Origin: Streptomyces alanosinicus
Lineage (GTDB): Bacteria > Actinomycetota > Actinomycetes > Streptomycetales > Streptomycetaceae
Direction: 5' to 3'
DNA length: 36,013 bases
NCBI RefSeq assembly: GCF_014650595.1
Contig: NZ_BMVG01000059.1
Coordinates: forward strand, 1 to 36,013
Below are positions 1 through 6,783 of this stretch, piece by piece (the stretch's first letter is position 1; every line of letters starts with the position of its first letter). The translations under genes and the position numbers were made by a program. Under the pieces are notes generated by a model. It saw only the letters and a program-made list of their open reading frames with translations, had not been told where the DNA came from and ran no database searches.

Positions 1-133
1 CGAGTACACCGTGATCACACCCGGGGCGCCGACCCGCGGCGCACGCCGCATCGTGACCGGTGAACAGTCCCAGGAGGACTACTACACCGCCGACCACTAC
101 AAGACCTTCAATCTCATAGACCGCACCTGCTGA
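1..133 (+). CDS. Guanyl-specific ribonuclease (RNase Sa/T1-like), C-terminal part
   Basis: Only the last 43 codons are in the window, read in the frame starting at base 2 and ending with TGA at 131-133. The peptide runs EYTVITPGAPTRGARRIVTG, then continues to DYYTADHYKTFNLIDRTC. This matches the C-terminal half of the secreted Streptomyces ribonucleases Sa/Sa2/Sa3. These small extracellular enzymes cleave single-stranded RNA 3' of guanosine through a 2',3'-cyclic intermediate. The first visible Glu, the Arg of TRGARR and the His of ADHY correspond to the catalytic Glu54, Arg65 and His85 of RNase Sa, so the active site looks intact. The final Cys would form the single disulfide with an upstream Cys outside the window. 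A strong hairpin follows 38 bases after the stop. The signal peptide and N-terminal half are not visible. Family assignment is confident; the exact paralogue is not. Confidence 0.88.
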   Translation, partial: EYTVITPGAPTRGARRIVTGEQSQEDYYTADHYKTFNLIDRTC

Positions 134-170
134 CCCCCACCAGCAGCGCTGACTGACGGACCGTCCGAGC

Positions 171-202
171 GGCGGCCGGGCTGCACCCGCACCCCGGCCG
201 CC
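171..202 (+). terminator. Hairpin terminator after the RNase gene
   Basis: A perfect 10-bp inverted repeat, GGCGGCCGGG at 171-180 and CCCGGCCGCC at 193-202, encloses a 12-base loop. It lies 38 bases after the RNase stop codon. There is no U tract, as is usual for actinomycete terminators. Confidence 0.65.
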
Positions 203-475
203 GTCATCATCCGCCTCTGCGCTCGACGCAGGTCAGTCCGCTGCATGCGGAGCGCGACCCAGGAGCGTGAGGCTCCGGCGACGCTCGGGCGAGGCGACAA
301 CGCACTGAGCCTGTTCCAACCCCAGGTTGCAGTGACTGAGGGCTGTGAACGGGTCTACCTCCGAGCGGTCGTGAGGTAGCACCGGCGCCCAGCCCCCACC
401 TGGGTCGTCACCGACGACACCGGGACTTTCCTCGACTTCGTCTCTCAGACGTTCGGGGGTGAAGAGCTGGCGCGA

Positions 476-883
476 GTGCCCACCGAGGATGGTTTGATCG
501 GTCACGGCGAGATTCGAGTCGGCGATACCGTCGTGCTGGCCTTCGGCCGGCACACGAACTGGCCCTCCATGCCAAGCCTGCTGCGCGTGTTCGTCACCGA
601 CGCTGACCAAGCCTTTTCACAAGCCCTCGCAGCTGGCAGCCATGTCGTCACGTCTTTGGCCTACGACGCCTTCGGACAGCGCGGAGGCCGTATCAAGGAC
701 CCGTTCGGCAACATCTGGTGGGTGATCAGCCGCGTCGAGGACGTCTCTGAAGAGGAGATGTGGAAGCGGCTGCAGGACCCCGTGTTCGCCGAAGTCATGC
801 GTGTGGCTCAGGAGACACTCGACACCGAACTCAGCGGTCGAGACCACGGACGCAGCAGTGCTCCTGTCAGGACAACCAACTGA
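476..883 (+). CDS. VOC-fold (PhnB/glyoxalase-like) protein with damaged 5' end
   Basis: The protein contains the PhnB-like VOC core: GLIGHGEIRVGDTVVLAF, then a second beta-alpha unit (LLRVFVTDADQAF), FGQRGGRIKDPFGNIWWV and a C-terminal helix (EEEMWKRLQD). VOC proteins are small metal-binding enzymes or binding proteins; no substrate can be assigned. Homology-like sequence continues upstream in the same frame to about base 398 (WVVTDDTGTFLDFVSQTFGG). That frame is closed by TAG at 377-379, and no ATG, GTG or TTG lies between the stop and GTG 476. The natural start is therefore missing. The GTG at 476 would remove the first beta strand of the fold and has only a weak ribosome site. The gene is probably a recent pseudogene or needs a non-standard start. 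A decayed transposase follows directly. Confidence 0.6.
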   Translation: MPTEDGLIGHGEIRVGDTVVLAFGRHTNWPSMPSLLRVFVTDADQAFSQALAAGSHVVTSLAYDAFGQRGGRIKDPFGNIWWVISRVEDVSEEEMWKRLQDPVFAEVMRVAQETLDTELSGRDHGRSSAPVRTTN

Positions 884-889
884 TCAGTG

Positions 890-1330
890 CCCAACGTGAC
901 CGAAACGACCGTCGGCTCCCCGCAGATCGGCAGGCCCTGCCGGTCCTGGCCCACCTGCGGTGCGGACACACATACGCCCAGCTCTCAGCCGGGTTCGGGG
1001 CGGGATCGCCACCTTCTCCCGCTACATCACCGAAGCGGTCGAGGTCCTGGCCGCCGTCGAACAAGAAGCACGGCATGAACGTACAAGTCCTCGCCGATCC
1101 ATTCGGACGGCTGCTGTGGGCCTCCGCCGCTCTGCCCGGCTCGGTCCACGACATCAAAGCCGCCCACACCCACGGCGTCATCGCGGCACTGGCCGAGGCG
1201 GGCTGCGCTGCTGGGCCGACAAGGGGTACCAGGGCGCTGGCGGCACCGTGCGCGCCCCCTACCGTGGCCGCTGGGAGAAGCTCTCCGCAGGCCAGAAGGC
1301 CTTCAACGGGCGGGTTGTCCGGGTTTGACG
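890..1330 (+). pseudogene. Decayed IS5-group transposase (DDE_Tnp_4-like)
   Basis: Pieces of one transposase are spread over all three forward frames. They are ALPVLAHLRCGHTYAQLSAG (about 935-995), ATFSRYITEAVEVLAAVEQE (about 1007-1066), HGMNVQVLADPFGRLLWAS (about 1072-1128) continuing to SVHDIKAAHTHGVIAALAEA, and CWADKGYQGAGGTVRAPYRG (about 1210-1270). The order matches IS5-group transposases with a helix-turn-helix N-terminus and a DDE domain. There are at least three frameshifts. The segment holding the first catalytic Asp (normally a VVLDGT-like motif) is deleted, and the C-terminus is missing. It cannot encode a working enzyme. It ends just before the convergent phosphotransferase gene. 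Confidence 0.7.
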
Positions 1331-1367
1331 ACGTGGTCGCCGGGACGTACGCCGATGCGCTCCGTGT

Positions 1368-2270
1368 CTACATCAAGCCGTCTGTCAGAACGCGATCGAG
1401 CGCTGCCCGGCCAGCGGGTCCCCATGTCGGCTTGCCGCCAGGAAGGCCCCGGTCTCCGTTCTGGCCCATGAGCATAAGGAACAGACTTTTCATAGCAGCC
1501 AGCCCGCGGGCGCGCCGGATCGTCGCCTCGTCCGCATGCGCGTACACGTCGAAGAACCGTGAGGCGGTGCCCGAAGGAAGGAGCACCCACGCTGCCGCGA
1601 GGTCCCACGCCGGATCGCCCGCGAACATGGCGTCGAAATCGATCACGCCCGAGAGCGTCCCGTCCGAGACGACGACATTCGCGGGATGGAGGTCACCGTG
1701 CAGCCATACCGGTGGGCCCTCCCACTCGGGGGCCGCTACGGCATCGTCCCAGACGGCCCGGATGTCGGCGGCGATGTTGCCAGGGTCAACAGCTTGCAAG
1801 AACTTCTCGAAGCCGTCCGTGCACTCCTTGGGGTGACCGCCGCGGTCCGAACTGGCTGGTGCCTCGGCGGGCGCGTCCACATGGAGCGCCCTGAGGAAAC
1901 CCGCCAGAGTGTCGGCCGCGTGGTCACCGCGGCTGATCGAGGTGTGGTCCAGCGGCTCGCCGGGGACCCACGTCATCACGGTCCAGTGCTTGGGGAAGCG
2001 CGCAGACGGTTCACCGATCCGCACCGGGGTCGGCACCGGGAGCGGCAGCCGCGGGGCCAGGACGGGCAGCCAACGGCGCTCCTTGAGCTGGAGCTCCGGG
2101 GTGGGGGCCATGCGCTGCATGCGCACGGCCAACTCGTCCCCCAGCCGCCACATTTGGTTGCCCCAGCCGCCCGCCACCTCACGGATGGCGAGCCCTGCAA
2201 GGTCCGGATGCTGCTCCTGCAACAGCCCGCGGACCAGGTCTGCGGTGATCTCGATCTCGGAGTCGGCCAT
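1368..2270 (-). CDS. Aminoglycoside phosphotransferase (APH)-family kinase
   Basis: A 300-residue APH/choline-kinase-fold protein. The nucleotide region includes GGWGNQMWRLGDELAVRMQR, with the invariant Lys position occupied by Arg. Residues 191-198 are HGDLHPAN (catalytic loop, Asp193, Asn198), followed by VIDFDAMFAGDP at 209-220 (the DFG-like metal-binding Asp). These enzymes transfer phosphate from ATP to a hydroxyl of an aminoglycoside or another small molecule. In Streptomyces many members have unknown substrates, so a resistance role is only possible. The start at 2270 (MADSEIEITADLV) is chosen because the fold begins there; the frame stays open 44 codons further upstream without family-like sequence. 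It converges on the transposase relic at 890-1330. No operon partner is visible. Confidence 0.8.
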   Translation of the reverse strand: MADSEIEITADLVRGLLQEQHPDLAGLAIREVAGGWGNQMWRLGDELAVRMQRMAPTPELQLKERRWLPVLAPRLPLPVPTPVRIGEPSARFPKHWTVMTWVPGEPLDHTSISRGDHAADTLAGFLRALHVDAPAEAPASSDRGGHPKECTDGFEKFLQAVDPGNIAADIRAVWDDAVAAPEWEGPPVWLHGDLHPANVVVSDGTLSGVIDFDAMFAGDPAWDLAAAWVLLPSGTASRFFDVYAHADEATIRRARGLAAMKSLFLMLMGQNGDRGLPGGKPTWGPAGRAALDRVLTDGLM

Positions 2271-2517
2271 GCGGAGCCACAGTACTGGGGCAGGCGAAGC
2301 GGCTCTCGCCCTCCGGAAGATCCAGCCACTCAACCTAACCCGCTCCAAAAGATCAGCAGGCACCCTCCTCGGCCAGTGGCGGACACCTCGCCCAAGTGAC
2401 AACCATCCCGCCCAACCACACTTCGGGTGGGGGATGTCGCGTTTCCGCCCGGCATGTCAGTCCCCGGTGCCACAGTGGGCGCAGCACACCCAGCATCCCT
2501 TTCCCGAGGAGCCGACC

Positions 2518-2682
2518 GTGGCCCAGAGCACCACCTTCCGTACCAGCACCAAGCAGGACACCCTCGCCGACCACGTTGTGGAGTTCCTCAGCCGGGTCTC
2601 CCGCGCACTCCGAAACTTGGCCGACTCGGCTGACCACGCAGCGAAGGCAGTGCGGAAAGCGGACGCGGCACGGCGAAGCTGA
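2518..2682 (+). CDS. Small hypothetical protein (54 aa)
   Basis: GTG at 2518 is preceded by GAGGAG at 2506-2511 with a good 6-base spacing. The predicted peptide is VAQSTTFRTSTKQDTLADHV and so on to KADAARRS: Thr/Gln-rich at the start, then amphipathic and Ala/Lys/Arg-rich, with VVEFLSRVSRALRNLADSAD as a likely helix. No family is recognised. Support is the ribosome site and the helix-like composition. It could be a false call in GC-rich DNA. Confidence 0.4.
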   Translation: MAQSTTFRTSTKQDTLADHVVEFLSRVSRALRNLADSADHAAKAVRKADAARRS

Positions 2683-2759
2683 ACCGGCACACCCAGGTAG
2701 GCCAGCAGACGTGTTCTCCGCACGAGCGGAAGTGCGCCGCCCATTGCCGCGGAAGTCCT

Positions 2760-2790
2760 CTGGGACTTTTCTGGGACTTTTCTGGGACTT
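2760..2790 (+). repeat. Three tandem copies of an 11-bp unit
   Basis: CTGGGACTTTT occurs at 2760-2770 and 2771-2781, with a third copy (CTGGGACTT, then CC) at 2782-2790. The T runs are unusual in this GC-rich window. It lies in a stretch (2683-3366) with no convincing gene apart from a relic on the minus strand at 3081-3270. Function unknown. Confidence 0.6.
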
Positions 2791-3080
2791 CCGGCTTCAT
2801 CAACCGGCACGAGCATGAAACAACTGAAAGACCATTCGCGCAGGTCAGCGACCAAAGACCCCCTCATCCGTGGCAGGTCACCGCGCTGGCTGCTGCGCCG
2901 GTGTGCGGACCGCACAGGACTGACGGACGCGTCGGCTGCTGTGCTGCCATCCGGCACAGCAGCCGGCCGCGGTCTTCGACCGGGCCCGCGCACGGCGGGC
3001 TGGCATCAGCCGTAAGCCGGTTCCCGGTGTCGCCGGTGACCGGGGTGAGGACGAAACGTGACAGCCCTCGCCAAGGGCCA

Positions 3081-3270
3081 TCACGCGGCCCAGTCGTCGC
3101 CGATCAGGATCCCCCCGCCGCGGCACTGGTTCCCACAGTTGGGGCGGCGGGCGTTCAGGCCGTGCGCGCCGGCGACGGCGTCGTAGGCGATGGCCCGTTG
3201 CCGGGCCCCGTACGGCGAGGGAGTGCAGGTCGGCCACGAGGTGCGACACAAGCTGTCTTGAAGCAGCTAC
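3081..3270 (-). pseudogene. Frameshifted remnant of an unrecognised small Cys-containing protein
   Basis: On the minus strand one frame reads LVSHLVADLHSLAVRGPA and a second continues RQRAIAYDAVAGAHGLNARR, PNCGNQCRGGGILIGDDWAA and stop (3081-3083). The two halves abut at about 3205, so a single frameshift probably split one reading frame. The CxxxC motif (NCGNQC) and the tail GGGILIGDDW look protein-like rather than random. I do not recognise the family. No start codon with a ribosome site is evident. Confidence 0.3.
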
Positions 3271-3366
3271 GCCCGTGGGTGTCAACGAGGACTACGGGCT
3301 GCCGGCGGCGGCACGGATCGCTCGTCGGTTTTGGCCCGCTCGGCCGCTGTCCCGACGGGCTTGCTG

Positions 3367-4038
3367 TCAACGCGTCCACGGCCAGACGGCGCCGAGGATC
3401 ACCTGCAGCTGGCCGATCAGGCGCGGTGGGTCGAACTTGCCGGGATCGGTGAGGGCCAGGCGGCCGAAGTGCTCCGCGCAGGCGACGAGCGCATGGGCGA
3501 GGACTTGCGCGTCAAGTTGCCGATCGGGTGCCGCATCGCTGCGGTCGGCCAGGGCGCGCGAGATCCATGCTTCGACCCGCAGGCGGAACCGTTCCCTGTC
3601 CGCCTCGATGCGGTCGCGGACGATGGTGGGCATGTTGCCTGGGGGCAGCAGGATCAGCCGCCAGGTGTCCGGGTCCTGGTGGAGCATCGCGGACATCCGG
3701 CGCACGGTTTCTGCGGCGAACGCGGCCGGGTCGCGGGGGCCGTGCGGATCGTGCGGGCCGGGAATCGTCCGGAGCAGGCATTGGAAGGCGCGTGCCTGCT
3801 GCCGGTCGAGCAGGGCGGTCAGCAGGGCGTCGAGATTCTCGTAGGCGCCGTAGACCACCGATCTGGCGACCTCGGCCCGCTTCGCGATGGCGTCGATGGA
3901 GACCCGGTCGTAGCCGTCGTTCACGATCACCGCGAGGGCCGCGTCGAGCAGTTGCTCGCGACGCTGCTCGATCGGCACGCGCGGGGCGTAGGGGCGCCGC
4001 TTGCGCGGACTGTCTTGCGGAGAGAGGGACGCTGACAC
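3367..4038 (-). CDS. TetR-family transcriptional regulator
   Basis: A 223-residue TetR protein. The helix-turn-helix spans about residues 24-70 (RREQLLDAALAVIVNDGYDR, then VSIDAIAKRAEVARSVVYGA and YENLDALLTALL). The rest is the all-helical ligand-binding domain. The start is a GTG at 4038; only a poor ribosome site precedes it, so the mRNA may be leaderless. It is divergent from the MpaB-type oxygenase gene at 4130 with 91 bases between. That gap contains a perfect palindrome (4060-4076) likely to be its operator, so it probably represses both itself and the oxygenase. The ligand is unknown. Confidence 0.88.
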   Translation of the reverse strand: MSASLSPQDSPRKRRPYAPRVPIEQRREQLLDAALAVIVNDGYDRVSIDAIAKRAEVARSVVYGAYENLDALLTALLDRQQARAFQCLLRTIPGPHDPHGPRDPAAFAAETVRRMSAMLHQDPDTWRLILLPPGNMPTIVRDRIEADRERFRLRVEAWISRALADRSDAAPDRQLDAQVLAHALVACAEHFGRLALTDPGKFDPPRLIGQLQVILGAVWPWTR

Positions 4039-4059
4039 CTTGGCAGTTTACGGCACGCG

Positions 4060-4076
4060 TGTCTTAATTTAAGACA
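4060..4076. promoter_or_regulatory. TetR-type operator palindrome
   Basis: TGTCTTAATTTAAGACA is a perfect 8-1-8 palindrome, AT-rich against its surroundings, in the divergent promoter region of the TetR and oxygenase genes. A partial second half-site (TGTCGTAAT) follows at 4081-4089. TetR proteins typically bind such sites next to their own gene. Confidence 0.7.
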
Positions 4077-4129
4077 GCAGTGTCGTAATCGAGGGCGGCG
4101 TACGCCGCGGACGCACAAGGAGTGGCTCC

Positions 4130-5191
4130 ATGGCGAAGCTGAAGCGCGGCGGGATCGAACCGCACGAGGACTACGGCTTCTTCGGTCCGGGCTCGGTGGT
4201 GTGGAAGGTCTGGGGCTATCCGACGGCGCCGACGGTGGGTTTCCAGCGGGCCGTGGTGGTGGAGGAACTCGACCCGCCGCTGGTGGCCGCCGTCCACGCG
4301 ACCCAGGGCATCTACCGGCGCTCCCGCACCCGCTACGACCGGACCCTGAAGTACTTCGCGATGGTCGCCTTCGCCGGTTCACGACAGGTGTGCAAGGCCG
4401 CGGACATCCTCGTCAAAGTCCATTCCAAGGCGATAGGCCACCTGCCCTACGGCGGTGGGACCTACGACGCCAACGACCCCGCCTCGCAGCTGTGGATCCA
4501 GCTCACCGGCTGGCACTCGATCCTCTACGCGTACGAGAAGTACGGACCCGGGAAGCTCTCCCCGCAGGAGGAGAAGGAATACTGGGAGGCATGCGCGCTC
4601 GCCGCGGAACTGCAGACGTGCTCCCCCGACGACATCCCCCGCAGCCGTGAAGGCGTCCGGGCGTACTTCGAACGGATGCGCCCGAAACTGTCCGCCAGCC
4701 CGATCGCACGGCAGGCCATGAACCACCTGCTCAGGAGCGAACTCATCCTGCCGCCGACGCCGCGCTGGGCGAAGCCGGCGAGCCTGGCTGTCGCGAAGGC
4801 ACAGCGGATCGCCACCATCGCCACCATGCCGCGCTGGATGCGCGAGATGGCCGGGATCCGCCAGTCACGCCTCCTCGACATACTCATCGTGCCCGTCATG
4901 AAGGCCGGCTTCGCGCTCGCCCGCATCAGCCCGAAGGTCGAACTGCGCCTGCTCGGAAGGATCTCGCCTTCCACGGTCGCGGTCGTTGCGCCCGTCAAGC
5001 TCGGCATTCCTCCCCGTAAGGAGGAAGTACTGACCCCCGCACAAGCCCGTGCCCGTCACGGCTACGCCAAACCCGCCGAAGCCCATCTCGAATTCCGGGC
5101 CCGGCAAGCCGCACGCGTCTTCGATGACGGTGAGGCCCCCAGTGAACAGGGGCTCGACGAGTCCCAGGAGATCCTGGGACCGCTCGCATAA
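4130..5191 (+). CDS. MpaB-type oxygenase (DUF2236)
   Basis: A 353-residue protein of the MpaB/Lcp (DUF2236) family, which includes rubber oxygenase Lcp and the mycophenolic-acid enzyme MpaB. Visible features are EDYGFFGPGSVVWKVWGYPT at residues 14-33, the RRSRTRYDRTLKYFAMVAFA helix at about 63-82, VHSKAIGHLPYGGGTYDAND at about 97-116, and QLWIQLTGWHSILYAYEKYG at about 121-140. Characterised members bind heme b and cleave or oxidise hydrophobic substrates; the substrate here is unknown. It has no signal peptide, so it is probably cytoplasmic or membrane-associated. AAGGAG is placed correctly before ATG 4130. It is divergently controlled with the TetR gene at 3367. Confidence 0.85.
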   Translation: MAKLKRGGIEPHEDYGFFGPGSVVWKVWGYPTAPTVGFQRAVVVEELDPPLVAAVHATQGIYRRSRTRYDRTLKYFAMVAFAGSRQVCKAADILVKVHSKAIGHLPYGGGTYDANDPASQLWIQLTGWHSILYAYEKYGPGKLSPQEEKEYWEACALAAELQTCSPDDIPRSREGVRAYFERMRPKLSASPIARQAMNHLLRSELILPPTPRWAKPASLAVAKAQRIATIATMPRWMREMAGIRQSRLLDILIVPVMKAGFALARISPKVELRLLGRISPSTVAVVAPVKLGIPPRKEEVLTPAQARARHGYAKPAEAHLEFRARQAARVFDDGEAPSEQGLDESQEILGPLA

Positions 5192-5224
5192 CCAGGACCG
5201 GTCTCGCTCTACGGGGAGGAGACG

Positions 5225-5287
5225 ATGTCGTTCATAGTCGGCGACGATTTCAATGAGCAGGCCAGGCGGGCGCCGACGATGCCGTAG
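5225..5287 (+). CDS. Very short ORF (20 aa), probably a truncated gene start
   Basis: ATG at 5225 follows an excellent ribosome site (GGGGAGGAG, 5213-5221) and encodes MSFIVGDDFNEQARRAPTMP before TAG at 5285. It begins 34 bases after the oxygenase stop, as a second operon gene would. The downstream sequence shows no continuation in other frames that I recognise. It may be the 5' stub of a lost gene or a tiny peptide. Confidence 0.3.
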   Translation: MSFIVGDDFNEQARRAPTMP

Positions 5288-5357
5288 TCGTGTTCCCCGC
5301 CAGCAGCACGCAGGGGGTCTGCGCGGGTCCGGCTCGGCGTGCGTCGAGGTCTGCGGG

Positions 5358-5385
5358 GCCAGGCAGTCGTGGTGCCCTGCCTGGC
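5358..5385 (-). terminator. Hairpin terminator at the end of the hemicellulase run
   Basis: A perfect 9-bp inverted repeat, GCCAGGCAG at 5358-5366 and CTGCCTGGC at 5377-5385, encloses a 10-base loop. It starts 3 bases beyond the stop of the last minus-strand esterase gene and may also stop convergent transcription from the oxygenase side. Confidence 0.65.
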
Positions 5386-5388
5386 GGG

Positions 5389-6729
5389 TCAGTCCTCCAG
5401 GCGCCAGTGCTGGTTCGCACCGCCCGTGCAACTCCACAGCTGGACTTTCGTCCCGTTCGCGGTCCCCTGGCCGTTGGCGTCCAGGCAGAGATCCGACTGC
5501 ACTGCTGTGATCGTGCCCTCGGGATTGACCTTCCATTGCTGGTCCGCCTGCCCGCTGCAGTCCCAGATCGCCGCCGGGGTGCCGGCGCCGGCGGGCCGGC
5601 CGACGCCCAGGCACTTGTTGCCGTAGACGACCAGCTGCTTCGCGGCGGTGTAGGTCCACCGTTGGTTGGAGCCACCGTTGCAGTCCCACAACTGCGCCTG
5701 CGTGCCGTTGGCCGTCGTGGAGTTGTCGATGTCGAGGCAACGACCCGACTGCTGACCGACGATCTCCTGGTTGCCGGAAGACGGCGGCGGTGGCGGCGGA
5801 TTCGAGCCGAACCGGGTGAAGAACTGCCACACCGCTGCCGACGTCCAGGTGCGCCAGCCGTCACCGGTCGATCCGTCGATCGGACCGGGGTCGTGCCCCG
5901 CTCCGTCGAACGCGGCCCACACCACGGGGTATCCGGACTTGCATCCTGAGTAGGTGGTGCTGATGTGCGTCAGGCTTCCGTACGCCGGCTCGGGCGGGTT
6001 CTGCGGGGTGCACCCGTTCGCCCGGACGAAAGTGTCGCGCAGTTCCCGTCCTGACGAGATGGGCAGCACGTTGTCCCTGATGCCGTGCAAACCCATGTAG
6101 GCGATGGGCCGGTTGCCGCCGTTGCACCCGCTGAGGTTCGCGCCGGAGTACACCGCAACCGCGCGGAAGACCGTCGCCCGGGAGCAGGCGAGGGCGTACG
6201 ACATCGCACCGCCGTAGCTGAAGCCGGCGGAGAACACCTGGGTGGTGTCGACGCACAGACCTGCTTCGATCTGGCTGACCATGGCGTCGACGAAGGCCAC
6301 GTCCTGGCCGCCGGAATTGGCCCAGCCGTTGCCGATGCCCTGCGGAGCCACGAAGATCGTACCGTTGTTCGCATGGTCCGCCAGGCGTCGGAGGCCGTAG
6401 TAGGACCAGTTGTATCCGTCCGTTCCGCCCGAGTCGACATCGCCTGCCGTGCCACCCCGCCAGTGGAAGCCGAAGATCAGCCGGTAGGGGTGGTTGCTGT
6501 CGTATCCGGCGGGGACGCGCAGTATGTAACTCCGCGTCTGGCCGCCGCTCTGAATCGTGTGTGTACCACTTGTCAGTGTTGGGGCCTTGCCACAGCCGGC
6601 GGTCGCCCCGGCGGTGCCGGTGGTGGCCGACACGGGTGCGCCGAGGCCGCTGCTGAACGAGGTGCCCGCAGCTGACAGGACGAGAAGTATCGCGGCCGCG
6701 ATGGAGATGAAGAGCGGTTTGCGTATCAT
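5389..6729 (-). CDS. Secreted CE1/PHB-depolymerase-family esterase with ricin-type lectin domain
   Basis: 446 residues. There is a signal peptide (about 1-35) and an alpha/beta-hydrolase domain of the LpqC/feruloyl-esterase/PHB-depolymerase type (about 45-310). The nucleophile is Ser171 in GFSYGG, with likely Asp219 (GIRDNVLP) and His279 (DGAGHDPGP). A PPPPPP linker at 311-316 leads to a ricin B lectin (CBM13) domain at about 320-446 with CLDIDNSTTANGTQAQLWDC and two further CLD..QxW repeats. Members release ferulate or acetate from arabinoxylan or hydrolyse polyesters. The neighbours (xylanase, arabinofuranosidase) favour a feruloyl or acetyl-xylan role. AAGGAGGA precedes the ATG. It lies 54 bases after the fucosidase gene on the same strand, so is probably co-transcribed, and a hairpin follows its stop. 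Confidence 0.88.
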   Translation of the reverse strand: MIRKPLFISIAAAILLVLSAAGTSFSSGLGAPVSATTGTAGATAGCGKAPTLTSGTHTIQSGGQTRSYILRVPAGYDSNHPYRLIFGFHWRGGTAGDVDSGGTDGYNWSYYGLRRLADHANNGTIFVAPQGIGNGWANSGGQDVAFVDAMVSQIEAGLCVDTTQVFSAGFSYGGAMSYALACSRATVFRAVAVYSGANLSGCNGGNRPIAYMGLHGIRDNVLPISSGRELRDTFVRANGCTPQNPPEPAYGSLTHISTTYSGCKSGYPVVWAAFDGAGHDPGPIDGSTGDGWRTWTSAAVWQFFTRFGSNPPPPPPSSGNQEIVGQQSGRCLDIDNSTTANGTQAQLWDCNGGSNQRWTYTAAKQLVVYGNKCLGVGRPAGAGTPAAIWDCSGQADQQWKVNPEGTITAVQSDLCLDANGQGTANGTKVQLWSCTGGANQHWRLED

Positions 6730-6783
6730 GCACTCCTCCTTCCCTGGTTGGGGGACGGGGACGGAGCGTCGGTCGCCAGGGGG

